From the NCBI GenBank assembly GCA_964034945.1, contig OZ035962.1, forward strand, positions 89,506,650 through 89,570,649: a DNA stretch of 64,000 nucleotides, in the 5' to 3' direction. The stretch is from Chrysopilus asiliformis. Its lineage: Eukaryota; Arthropoda; Insecta; Diptera; Rhagionidae. Made by a program: the position numbers and the translations under genes. The notes under the pieces are model-generated. The model did no database searches. It was not told the DNA's origin and worked only from the letters and a program-made list of their open reading frames with translations. The first letter of the stretch is position 1, and each line of letters starts with the position of its first letter. Shown in pieces: positions 45,731-56,790 of the stretch.

Positions 45731-46098
45731 GTCCAACTATTGCCATTACGATGGCGATTACGATTGCGATTACGATTGCGATTACGATTACGATTACGAT
45801 TACGATTACGATTACGATTACGATTACGATTACGATTACGATTACGATTACGATTACGATTGCGATTACGATTACGATTACGATTACGATTACGATTGCG
45901 ATTACGATTACGATTGCGATTACGATTGCAATTACGATTGCGATTACGATTGCGATTACGAATGCGATTACGATTGCGATCACGATTGAAGCTTCTCGAC
46001 CAATGAGATCAAAGCTTTTAACGACAGGGGAATGAAAGCTTTGATCTCATTAGTCGAGGAAGCTCAATCGAAATCGCAATCGTTAGTCTTAATTGGGC
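45731..46098. mobile_element. Foldback MITE, family C copy 2, with array in one arm
   Basis: TTAA lies on both sides (45727-45730, 46099-46102). The right arm (on the reverse strand GCCCAATTAAGACTAACGAT then TGCGATTTCGATTG) and the centre CTTCTCGACCAATGAGATCA match copy 1 at 20322-20443. The left arm begins similarly, then is replaced by the GATTAC array. Confidence 0.82.
45746..45984 (+). repeat. GATTAC/GATTGC hexanucleotide array (about 40 units)
   Basis: Roughly 240 bases of tandem GATTAC with GATTGC variants, the variants concentrated at both edges. Hexamers keep all frames open, giving false DYDYDY, ITITIT and RLRLRL frames on the plus strand and an IVIVIV frame on the minus strand. It has grown from the GATTGCGATTACGATTG present in the arm of this MITE family. 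Confidence 0.95.
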
Positions 46099-46328
46099 TT
46101 AAGGGTGGATAATACCGGACATTCTCCCATGAATTTAGAAAGATTAGTGTTAAGGCAGAAATAAGTTGACAGCTGAATGATCACTGAGCAGCAATGCTCG
46201 GCGCTCGTCAACTACTATAATCGACTATTCTCATCCCCGAACGACCAATAGTCACGCATAGTCAACTATTTTGCATTCCCGAACGCACTCCAGGTGATTA
46301 TCACTTGTCACTTTACGCGATTCCAGCC

Positions 46329-48285
46329 CAGAAATCTTGACAAAATGGCTACAAAAAAAGTTGTTCTAAAAAGGTTAAATTACACGGTTATTCTTTTATG
46401 ATTGAATGAATTAATGTTTATTAAAATCAGAAGATTGAAAAAAATCACCTGATCAAAGACAATACTTCTCCACCTAAACTATCTCCAGAAACCCAGAAAA
46501 ATGAAAGAAAATAGAAAAACGCTCAATTGATTTCATTTATGACCAGCATTTAAATGAATTATGAAAAGGTAAAAAAAATCCATTTTCCTGGGAAATTAAC
46601 AAAGGACTTTTGAATTTGCAACAAGACCACTGCAATTGACAAGTTTTGTTTAGCTTTATATACGTTCGAGTGGTTAAACACGATCAGAGTGGATGGCGAG
46701 ATTAGTGAGCGGAAGGAAGTGGAGCTTCAAACAGAGAATATTCACAAGAAATTTTCTAACCTGATATCAGACTGTCCTGTCATCAAGTCGTCCCTTTGAA
46801 ATCATGGGCAGATGTATTTATTAAAACCAATTAGAACCAAGATTCGCGTTCCCCACTACGTTTTTCTTTCTTGTGTTGCCCTGATTCTCCCCAGTTGTCC
46901 TCTGCAAAAGTCGTAAATTATTTCCAACTTTCTTGCCTCATTTGATCAAATCCACAATTTCCCACACGGCTGCATTTGGTCTCAACACACCAGGATTAAA
47001 TACTGGATATCGAGATAACGGATTTGGGTTACAGACTAAAAACTTGTACGGAAACCTCTTAATTCACTGACTCATAGCGAATGAATCCTGAACCGTCCTA
47101 CGTTAAAATTGAACCAAGGGTAGTTCACTTCCGGATACTATTGGATCACCCTCATAATTTTCCCACCGGTAATCCTTGACACTTGCGATTTATATTCCTC
47201 GCCTTGCTTTTGCCACACCGACCGCCGGCTCTGGGCTGGCAGGAAAGAAAACCATTCATTCATGGACGCCTCGAACAGACGCAATTTCGTTTCTATTGGG
47301 AGTTGGGGTGGTGAACGTTATCCCAGTCGGTGTTGATTACATTGTCTTTGAGGGTAGTTGGCGAATTGGGGATGTTTTTTTTATCCAAGTATTTTATTTT
47401 TGTTTGGTCCTTAAGCTCTCAGCTTTTTCTTTGAATTCGGTTTTTGTGTTTTGCTGCTCCAGAGGCACCTCAAATGGCAACGTGGGCTGAGCTTGATGTT
47501 ATGGTGCGGTTTCTTTTCTTTGATTCCTGGAAGGAGCCAGAAATTCCCCACTCAGTATTCTGAGAAGCATAGGAAAATGTCACGAACAGAAGCAAAAGCC
47601 ATGACGGCAGGATATAATAATGTGCAAATGACATCCATGTCATGGCGAAATAGTTTTGTTTTGTGGCCAATTTTTGTGTTATCTACGTCTCACCAGGATG
47701 TCTTTTGCTTTAGACATGAACAATATTAAAATGTTGAAAAGTATTTTGTTTTCATAGTTACCTGTTAGGTAAACGAACACACATACACCGAAAATTAATT
47801 TTTACGGTATTTTTCTTTCGTCCTACAAATATAAATACTTAACTACGTACAAAACATAAGTTCGTTTGAAATATTATTTTTTTTTAATTCGAATACATAA
47901 CCTACATGTTGTGTAGCTGAAAGTTTTGCGTTTATGTTGTTATTTCTTGGAAATGATTTTGTTTTCCAAAATCTCAATTTTATTGTCATTTCAGCAATTG
48001 CTGGCATCATTGTTTTTGGCATTTGAAGACTACACTGAGACATGGTAAAAAAAATGCGGACCTATGTTTAATCAAAATTGAAAGTAATCAAAAACATAAT
48101 TAAAGTTTACCGCATGGATAAGAAATTTTGCAAATATTTTTTTTTTAAATTTGATATTAAAGTCTACAATTTTCAATGAAATTGTAGATTTCTTGGTGTA
48201 CAATATATAAATAAAACACATCTTTTCCACTTTACGGTGAGATGATACCTTCTTACATGTTTTTTGAACATTCTAATTGTAAGTA
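46329..48285. other. Unique sequence, no gene recognised
   Basis: Composition is near the window average, with a slightly richer part at 46660-47560. Frames at 47176-47490 and 47451-47729 (104 and 92 codons) have no recognisable domain. Confidence 0.4.
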
Positions 48286-48317
48286 TCTATATATATAAAA
48301 ATGGATGTTTGTCTGTT

Positions 48318-48352
<35 letters not shown>

Positions 48353-50396
48353 TTGTTTGAGATTACAAAACTCAAAAACTACTGGACCGATTATTACGCG
48401 GTTTTTTGCAAAATGATCTGCGTTGCCAGGAGCAGGTTTTTAGCTATGTAGATTTTCAAAATTCGAAACGGAAGGTCCTGTAAGGATAATGAAAATATCC
48501 TTTTTCCCATTTTTCCCCGGAAAAATTTGCATTATGGGGTTTTTGGGGTCGCTGATCACGAATCCGGTATTAGATTTTCAAAATTCGAAACAGAAGGTCC
48601 TGTAAGGATAATGAAAATATCCTTTTTCCCATTTCTCCCCGGAAAAATTTGCATTATGGGGTTTTTGGGGTCGCTGATCACGAATCCGGTATTAGATTTT
48701 CAAAATTCGAAACGGAAGGTCCTGTAAGGATAATGAAAATATCCTTTTTCCCATTTCTCCCCGGAAAAATTTACATTATAGGGTTTTTGGGGTCGCTGAT
48801 CACGGCTCTGCTGTTGGAATTTTAAAATTCGAAACGGAAGGTCCTGTAAGGATAACGAAAATATCCTTTTTTCCATTTTTACCGGGAAAAATCGGCATTG
48901 TGGGGTTTTTGGGATCGCTGATCACGAATCCGGTATTAGATTTTCAAAATTCGAAACGGAAGGTCCTGTAAGGATAATGAAAATTTCCTTTTTCCCATTT
49001 TTCCCCGAAAAATTTGCATTATAGGGTTTTTGGGGTCGCTGATCACGAATGCGGTATTAGATTTTCAAAATTCAAAACGGAAGGTCCTGTAAGGATAACG
49101 AAACTATCCTTTTTCCCATTTTTCCCGGGGAAAAAATGGCATCAGGGGGTTATCGGGGTCGCTGATCATGAATCCGGTATTATATTTTCAAAATTCGAAA
49201 CGGAAGGTCCTGTAAGGATAACGAAAATATCCTTTTTCCCATTTTGCCCCAGACAACTTAGCATTATAGGGTTTTTGGGGTCGCTGATCACGAATCCGGT
49301 ATTAGATTTTCAAAAATTCGAAACGGAAGGTCCTGCAAGGATAACGCAAATATCCTTTTTCCCGTTTTTCCCCGGAAAAATCGGCATAAGGGGGTTTTTT
49401 GGGGTTGCTGATCACGAATCCGGTGTTGGAATTTCAAAATTCTAACCGAAAAGTCCTGTAAGGATAACGCAAAAGTCCTTTTTCCCATTTTTCCCCGGAA
49501 AAATTACCATTATATTTGAGATCGCTTAACACGAATCCGATATTAGATTTTCAAAATTCGACACGAAAGGTTCTGTAAGGATAAATATCCTTTTTCCCGT
49601 TTTCCCCGGAAAAATCGGAATAAGAGGGTTTTTGGGGTCGCTGATCACGAATCCGGTGTTGGAATTTCAAAATTCGAAACGGAAGGTCCTGTAAGGATAA
49701 CGCAAATATCTTTTTTCCCATTTTTCCCCGGAAAAATTGCCATTATGGGGTCTTGGGGTCGCTGATCACGAATCTGGTGTTGGAATTTCAAAATTCGAAA
49801 CGGAAGGTCCTGTAAGGAAAACGCAAATATCCGTTTTGTAATTTTGTCTTCGAAAAACTGGCTGTAGGGTGTTTCCGTGGTCGCTGATCACGAGCTGGCT
49901 GTTGGAATTTGAAAATTCTAAACGGAGAGTCCTGGAAGGATAACGCAAATTTCCTTTTTCCTATTTTTCCCCGGAAAATTGGCATTATAGGGTATTTGGG
50001 GTCACTAATTACGAATCTGGTGTTGGAATTTCAAAATTCGGAAAAGAGGGTCCTGTAAGGTAACGCAAATATCCTTTTTCCCGTTTTTCCCCGGAAAAAT
50101 CGGCATAAGGGGGGTTTTGAGGTCGCTGATCACGAATCCGGTATTAGATTTGCAAAATTCGACACGAAAAGTCCTGTAAGGATAAATATCCTTTTTCCCG
50201 TTTTTCCCGGGAAAAATCTGCATAAGGGGGTTTTTAGAGTCGCTGATCACGAATCTGGAGTTGGAATTTCAAAATTCGAAACGGAAGGTCCTTCAAAGAT
50301 AACATTTTTTCCCAAAACTTTTTAAGTTATTTATGGTTTTTTGGCATTCTAAAATTTATACAAAAAACTTTTAGCTGCCAACGTAGGGTCTGCTAG
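48286..50396 (+). mobile_element. Helitron-like element, family F copy 2, with internal minisatellite
   Basis: It starts TCTATATATATAAAAATGG after an A and ends GTCTGCTAG before a T, the A|TC...CTAG|T arrangement of Helitrons. A GTCTGTTT microsatellite (about 48310-48358) is followed by CTCAAAAACTACTGGACCG, a core relative. Most of its length is the 121-bp tandem array. No Rep/helicase coding sequence. Confidence 0.72.
48451..50305 (+). repeat. 121-bp minisatellite, about 15 units
   Basis: Each unit runs from ATTTTCAAAATTCGAAACGG through AAGGTCCTGTAAGGATAA, TTTTTCCCCGGAAAAAT and GGGTCGCTGATCACGAATC. The first units are nearly identical; later ones diverge and vary in length. Related single units occur in minus-strand family F copy 3 (about 50880-51030) and as short traces at 38570-38670 and 55500-55590. 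Confidence 0.93.
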
Positions 50397-50787
50397 TAGT
50401 TTGTATATGATGAACAATAATCAAATTAATTTATATGACTCGTAAAAACTAGGTCCTTTGAATATTTCACGAATGGCTAGAGGGTAATGTGGACAGTTGA
50501 AATAACCGTATAAAAATCCTTTTAAGGTGAAAAGTTTTTTTTGGGTAGAGGATTGGGGGGGTTACTTGGTCTCAACCCCCCAAAATACAAAGATCGCCCA
50601 AAAGGCATTTTAAGAGTTGCGCTTTTTTATTTTCCCAGTGGCATAGGCGTATTTTTCGTCCGTTGCGGACAAGCCCGAGGTCGAATGATATTCTCTTCAG
50701 TGGTTCCCAATATTTTCAGCACCCCTTGGAATCTCACTTCACGTTTTCGCGCGGCATTGAAAAAAATGTCAGAAACTTATACCTAAA

Positions 50788-51060
50788 CTAGCTTGCATAC
50801 CCGTCGTAGCCAGGTTAAAGTTTTTGGCACAAAAAAAAGCAAAGAAATAACTTAAAGACTTTTGAAAAAATAATCATTATGCCATCAGGACCTCCCGATC
50901 CGAATTTTGAAACTCTAACACCAGATTCGGGATTAGCGGCCCGAAACCCCCCTAAAGCCATATTTGACGAGAAAAATTAGAAAAACGATATTGGCGTTAT
51001 CCTTACAGGACGTTCCGTTTCGAATTTTTTAGTGATTTAAAAATTCAACATTGAATAAGG
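50788..51060 (-). mobile_element. Helitron-like element, family F copy 3 (minus, partial)
   Basis: On the minus strand it ends CTACGACGGGTATGCAAGCTAG at 50788 with T outside. Its body carries one diverged copy of the 121-bp unit (GGACGTCCTG... relatives, ACACCAGATTCGGGATTAGC on the plus strand). The 5' end could not be located. Confidence 0.6.
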
Positions 51061-51086
51061 TTGTACGTCAAGTTACAACAGCCTTA

Positions 51087-51240
51087 AGGCCTGTGTCCAC
51101 ATGGAAGTTTATTTGCAGAAGTCGCTTCCAGAAGAGATTTCTGGTGTTACAACTTCTGGAAGTTCACTTGCAGGAAAAACTTCCAGAAGTCTCTGCTAGA
51201 AGCGACTTCTGCAAATAAACTTCCATGTGGACACAGGCCT
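51087..51240. mobile_element. Near-perfect palindromic MITE, TTA target
   Basis: Arms of about 60 bases begin AGGCCTGTGTCCACATGGAA and are almost exact complements. TTA lies on both sides (51084-51086, 51241-51243), as for PIF/Harbinger insertions. The centre contains further TTCCAGAAG inverted motifs. Confidence 0.85.
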
Positions 51241-51740
51241 TTACACGGAGGCGGCAATGTAAAACAGCTTTTATCTCCTAAAGAAAAATCGAAAAGAAAT
51301 ATTGAAAAATTCCTGATTTGCTTTCAATATTTGCAAACTTTTGACAAAATTGAAATTCTAAATCATAATTTCTTGATAGTGAAACATGTTCTGCGGGGTA
51401 AAATAAAAAGATCAATTGTGATCAACACAAAACTCTCCTCTGTAATATTTAGTTTCGGAAATAATATTTAAAAAATCATATTTTTTCAAATATATTGAGA
51501 AGCGTTAAAGATATGTGTGGTGAACGTTATCCCTATCGTTAGATAGAAAAAAACCGTTAACCTTAGAGGCACAGAAAAATAGCAAATATTTTCACCCTTC
51601 CGGCACTCGAAAAAAAAATGATACCATTTTTAGTGATACCATTTTACAGTATCATACGGCAATGAAAGACGGTTTAATTGGTGGTACAATGTTGATACCA
51701 CCGTGCAGTATTTGTTACAAAAAAGGTGGTACATCGCGTG

Positions 51741-52330
51741 TATATTAACTTTGCCTTACCGTTTGTAACGCCAAGATCCCGTCATCGCACAAAAAAATGA
51801 ATTACACCAGTGTGTTTAGAATGATAAAAATATTTAATTTTTGCATGTCCGTCCGTCTGTCTATCCGTCTGTCTGTCCGTCTGTCTGTCCGTCTGTCTGT
51901 CCGTCTGTCTGTCTGTCTGTCTGTGGCGCGGATTGCGGGCGCACGGATTGAGCTAGAGACTTGAAAGTTTGTACAGATCCGTTTTTCGTAAAATGCGAGG
52001 TTAAGTTCGTTAATGGGCAAAAATGGACCATTAGGGGGGGGGGGGGGGGGGGGGGGGGGTACCCCCTCTACGAACGAAATCGTTTTTTGTGAATATCTCA
52101 AAAACGGTGCATCTTATCAAAAAAATCCAAGAACAAAAGTTATTTAGGATATGATTCTACATAAAACTCCCATACATCAAAATCCGATTGGAATAAATTT
52201 TAAAAAATGTTATTGGAAAGTTTGACTTCAAAGTGGAATTTTGGTATAACTGTTCGAATTTTGATACGAATATCACCATACGGGTCTCCAATGATTGCCA
52301 GATTGGCAATTATAGCTTTTGTTATGTTTT
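51741..52330 (+). mobile_element. GTCT element, family A copy 5 (5'-truncated) with 26-G tract
   Basis: It lacks the first 30 or so bases and starts at TATATTAACTTTGCCTTACC. The microsatellite lies at 51847-51923, the core at 51944-51970, the subterminal repeat TCACCATACGGGT at 52272, the hairpin ATTGCCA-GAT-TGGCAAT, and the end TTTTGTTATG. At 52034-52059 a run of 26 G replaces the six or seven G of the other copies. Confidence 0.85.
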
Positions 52331-52658
52331 TATATTCATTTTTTCCAAAAGTGCATAAATTTCGAGAAAATTCCAAAAACACTGTGTTTTTTGAGAAAAA
52401 ATCGTATGGTACCCGTTATAGCTACCGTTACTTTTCCAAAAGTTGATGGAAAAATACAATTTTTGTAAAACTTTTTTTTACAAAAAATCACAAGTCGCTA
52501 GGTTGACGCGTACTCGAGTTATTTAAGATACGTACAACGGACAGACCGACAGACAGATCCACGGACCCGAAACGGATTTCGTACTGATGAGAAATATTCT
52601 ATCAGCCTCCGTTCTTGAGTCGGTTTCCATCATGAATACAATACTTTCCTCCTATAGA
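52331..52658 (-). mobile_element. GTCT element, family J copy (minus)
   Basis: Minus-strand start near 52658 (AAAGTATTGTATTCATGATG), the GAAATCCGTTTCGGG block, a short GTCTGTCGGTCTGTC, and the core at about 52483-52502. It is cut by, or joined to, the end of family A copy 5. Confidence 0.7.
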
Positions 52659-55126
52659 TGATCTTTTCTTGAGTTTCCATAATATACGTTGATAATTCTT
52701 TTCCGAATATCTTTCATTTGAGCCCACATACAATGGAAATAGCGTCAGCTGGCCTGCATTTTGTTTTTTTCTCGTAAATGCATATACAGGCATTGTCATC
52801 GGATTTACGTGTATGTGTGCAAACTTTCAAGTCAATCGGATGAGCGGGACTATGGCAAAATTAGATTACAAGATTTGACCCTGGCAGACAGATAGGCATA
52901 CAAAATACAAGCTAAATAAAAGCTTTAAAAAATATGCATCATGTTATGGGGGAAAAAATACAAAATGTCAACACCAGGAATACCTACCGCTTGAATTTTG
53001 AGCATAGGTGCATAATATGACATGTGACTGACAGGTGGGGTACGAAGTTTCCTCTTTATTTTACTTTAAAGAGAATTAAAAAAAAAAAATGTTTTTAAAT
53101 TGCTTAAATAAACTAAAACTAAGGGCAAACAATAAAAGTATTTACTTCGCATCCACTATAAAATACCGAATTGAATGGAAAAAGTATTTCTATTTTTGTT
53201 TTTCCATTTCACTTATGTTAGAAGCACTTCCACGACATCAACAGGTGTTCCTTGGTTTATGTAATTCTTTATGTTTGCTGGAAATATACTATCTTTTTCA
53301 GCTCAATGAATGAATGAATTCTACTGATTACGCAATTACATAGTAATATATTTAGTATAATTTGAAATAGATCTCGAGTAATTGATAATAAAAACGTTAT
53401 CCCCCTATTTTTGAACGATTTCCAACATTCCGTTGAATTAACGTTTTTCAAAAAAAAATTGATCTTGTTTACGTATAATTTCCTGGGAACATTTCCAAAC
53501 TATGTATTTTCTCAGTATTCTCCACATTTAGCGGTTTAATAAAATGCTGACTATTCCAGGAATGATATTTTCAATTTCCCACCATCGTCAGCCACCCCGA
53601 AATTTCATTTGACCCGGTCTGATGGTCGTCGTCGAACATTCAACAGGAATGGGAAATGGAGAAAACGCTTCAATAGATTTTGGTAGAGAAAAAGGACGAA
53701 CAAGAAAAGAAAGTCCACACACAAATGGAATTTTGTCGAAATCAAGTATGGTTCAGTACTTCGCCAGGATCTCATCGCCATTGTAATCGTAGTCGGGCGG
53801 CGGGCGTCAGTTGTCGGTTGGTCCTTGGGTTGAAGATGCTGGGAGTCCTATGGCGGCAGCTTCCTTATCTCCTGTTTACTTTCTACACTCGCTCTGGGAT
53901 GTTCCTCTTAAGCTTGCGGCTGTTAATGCTGAGACATGCTTTATCTCTGGCTGCAGTGTCAGACATTTTCCAATTATTTTCCTCTGTGTTGCCGAGAATG
54001 GATTCAGGGAGCCTAGCGAGTATATATTGAGGCTCAACAGCACAGCATCAGGGTTGAACCGGGATGAATGGGTGACTGGCTCTTATGTGTGGGTTCTTCT
54101 GGATCTCGGAGCTGAATGAATGAACAAATGAATGGATCGGCGATATATGAAATGCGTGCGAAACTCGGATCGGTTGGGCAAGCGAAACAGTTTGGGAGAT
54201 TCCCAGGCTCATCCCATCGTCATAGTCACCCCTTTATTTATCAGACATTCAAACCTAATCCTGGGAACGGGCGATTTCCTGCTCAAATATGTGAGTGAGT
54301 CAACACCAGAGGCTTTATATATGAAAATTCGATGGGAGTTTGCACACATGTAGGTAGCATGAATATGAGCTGTCCATCCCCGTTCCCTCCATTAACCCGC
54401 TGTCAATATTTAAATTTCAAATTGGGTTTACCAGAGCGTCCACGTGTGTACTTTTTACACATTCCATGCGCCAAACGGTGAAACATCCTCGCCCGCAACG
54501 AGTGTGAATTTGGGGTTGCCTGCCGACGGATGGGTCCGGAGTTTGGGTCCAACATCAGTTAACGGTGTTAAGTGGGTTAATGTGGCTGAATATTTCTGGG
54601 GGAGTGAGTGAATTTCCTGTGATATCAACGACAGCGATGATTCTTCTATAGCACGATAGGATATTCTAGACAGGAATGGGCTTAATTAAAGGGATGTCGG
54701 ATGTTGCTCCTGTGGCCGGGAGATAGTGTCGTAAATCGTTTTTGTTAATTTCGGATTTCAGTGGTTGATGCACGTTTCTGTGCGCAAAAATCCTCACTGT
54801 TGACATGAGATCAAATTGAATTTTATTATACTTTTGTAACTGATTAAGGTTTGCCTTGCCATTTTTATCTCTCCTTGAGCAATTGTTAACGAAGTTCGTA
54901 TTAAATTTTACACATTCCTGTATATTTTTTGGATTTATCAAGCAAATATTGATTGTAGGGATTTTGTGTCACTCAATCGGAATCTGGATTTCATCAGTCG
55001 GTTGCTGTTTTAGATCGTGATGTCCTTTGAGAAACAAATAATAAGCTATCAGATCAATGTCGGTATCAAATTAATCCCTCTTCTCAGAAATATCGTCAAT
55101 AAGTGTTGTAATTACTTTCCTTTTCT
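52659..55126. other. Mostly unique; minus-strand family G fragment at 52790-52935
   Basis: The only repeat recognised is a family G piece (core on the minus strand at 52818-52840, GTCTGTCTG at about 52887). At 53600-54350 composition is richer, and overlapping frames of 116 and 102 codons occur (53680-54119), none with a recognised domain. No gene is called. Confidence 0.45.
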
Positions 55127-55240
55127 ATAGGGGGAAAATATTGTATTCATGACGGAGACCGATTCGATAACGTGGGCAGATAGAAAACAAAATATTTACA
55201 AATTTTGTTTCAGGCACCGCTTTGCATTGGAACCGCTCTT
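55127..55240 (+). mobile_element. GTCT element, family J fragment
   Basis: It starts CTATAGGGGGAAAATATTGT followed by ATTCATGACGGAGACCGATT. It matches the first 100 or so bases of family J and then stops, with no microsatellite or core. Confidence 0.65.
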
Positions 55241-55329
55241 GTCTTATGTTTAAAATACCAACAGGAAACTAACGGCAGACACCAATACGTGAAATTTTTC
55301 GATGTCGAATGTTTATTAGCCACTATTTT

Positions 55330-55660
55330 TTAAAGCTTTTATTTAGCGTGCCTTCGTGTCTGTCTGTTTGTCTGTTAGATTCAAATCTTGCAACACAATT
55401 TTGATCCACTTCCCCTCATCCGATTGACTTGCACACATACGTAAGTCCGATGGCAATACACTATTTTCATTACCTACTTCGCCCTTTGTAAGGATAAGGA
55501 AACGTCCTGCAAGGATAACATGACTATCCTTTCCCTCAAATTTTCCGGAAAAAATCTCACCTGGGGGTTTTTGGGGTCGCTGAATCCGATTCTGACATTA
55601 AGAAGTCTCTAAGGATTTTGAATTTTTAGTCATACTAATCAAATTCGAAATGACTAAAAA
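55330..55660 (+). mobile_element. GTCT element, family G copy 3
   Basis: Start TTAAAGCTTTTATTTAGCG, then GTCTGTCTGTTTGTCTG, then CAATTTTGATCCACTTCCCC and CGATTGACTTGCACACATAC (core partly deleted). A trace of the 121-bp unit lies at about 55495-55590. The end hairpin TTTAGTCAT/ATGACTAAA is at 55626-55659. Confidence 0.75.
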
Positions 55661-55820
55661 GAATGAAATTTCAAAATTAAAAATAAAAAGGAAAAAAAAA
55701 ATTTTTTTTACAGCGCTCAAAAAATATTTTTTTCTTTTTTAGTGCATTTTTTAAAATAAAAGATTTGTTAAAACAATTTTTCAGCGTGTTTCGAAGTAGA
55801 TTTAAGTAGAAATAAGCAAA

Positions 55821-56277
55821 TCATACTAATATATAAAAATGAGTTGCTGTCTGTCTGTCTGTCTGTCTGTCTGTTCCTCTTTCACGCAAAAACGGCTGAA
55901 CCGATTAACTTGAAATTTGGCATGAGTGTCTGTGGTAGTTCTGGTTCCAACATAGGTATACGGAAAAGTAGTGCGAGGGGTGGGGGGAGTAAGGGGAGGT
56001 GGTAAAGTCATCTCGAAACTTAGTTTTTGCGGTGTGTTACTCTTTCGCAGGGAAACTACTGAACCGATTGGCCTGAAATTTGGCACAGATGTTCGTCGGG
56101 AGTCCAGCCCCAACATAGATCCATTAAAAAGTAGCCCGAGAGGTGGGAGAGTAAGGGGAGGGGGTAAAGTGATCTCGAAACTTAGCTCTAGCCGATTGGC
56201 CTGAAGTTTAGCTCCGACACAGACCATAAAAAAAAATTGAAAAAACTTAACCCGGCAACGACGGGTATGCAAGCTAG
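55821..56277 (+). mobile_element. Non-autonomous Helitron, family F copy 1
   Basis: It starts TCATACTAATATATAAAAAT after an A. It has a GTCTGTCTG microsatellite (55846-55874), then GCTGAACCGATTAACTTGAA. The body is a 120-130-bp segment present twice (about 55896-56020 and 56052-56180). Near the end ACCCG-GCAACGA-CGGGT forms a hairpin, followed by ATGCAAGCTAG and an outside T. TC start, 3' hairpin, CTAG end and A|T insertion are the canonical Helitron signature. Confidence 0.85.
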
Positions 56278-56639
56278 TAGGAAATAAGTAAGTCGAAATA
56301 CAGAGCGCTACCAGCTCCTAGATTCATTTGTATTTGTATGCGTTAAAAATTAGAATTGTCACTTTAGCAGCATTCTATATTGTTGCCAACGCTGTGCGCG
56401 CCTGCACTAAGATAACGCGATCGAAACGTATGAAAAGACAAACAATTATTAAAAATTCAAAAAAAAACTTTTCATATGTGTTGTTGTTCACTGAATTCAG
56501 TTATGCAGTTTACAATGCGACGTATAGTGCCTGTGAGTTAATTTTAACTTTTGGGTCATTTGGAACTAGTGTGCGACGGCTTAAAAACTTCGGAATGATA
56601 TCTCGGTAAATTAATAAATCGATAAAATAATAGTGAAAT

Positions 56640-56790
56640 TATTACCTAATTTATCGAAATGTCAAAAAATTGTTATTTACAAAATTTTTGTTTTTCAAAC
56701 AATTCCTTTATTAGTTTAACAAAAAAAAATTGTTGAGATTCAATAAAACAAATTTTGTCAATAGGAACGAGGTTTTTGTTATTATTTTTA
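56640..56790 (+). repeat. Dispersed repeat shared with 6905-7110
   Basis: TTTAACAAAAAAAAATTGTTG followed by AGATTCAATAAAACAAATTT and GTCAATAGGAACGAGG parallels 7020-7110. Origin unknown. Confidence 0.65.

Larger units (their letters stand above)
45078..46328. mobile_element. Large inverted-terminus element hosting a MITE
   Basis: GGCTGGAATCGTGTAAGCTG near 45078 pairs with the right end, which on the reverse strand reads GGCTGGAATCGCGTAAAGTG, continuing into ACAAGTGAT. Both subterminal zones contain CACTTATCAC-like motifs. No target duplication was found. The family C MITE (45731-46098) is inserted inside. Confidence 0.72.

Noticed and set aside
45633..46035. Four open frames rich in DYDYD, ITITIT, IVIVIV or RLRLRL
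   Set aside because: They are the GATTAC hexamer array read in different frames and on both strands.
48451..50305. Regular repeats considered as a CRISPR array
   Set aside because: Units are directly tandem with no unique spacers, are 121 bases long, lie inside a Helitron-like element and in a eukaryotic context.
53680..54353. Overlapping plus-strand frames of 60-116 codons
   Set aside because: Several frames overlap, none has a recognisable domain or splice context, and the region has moderate GC where chance frames are longer.
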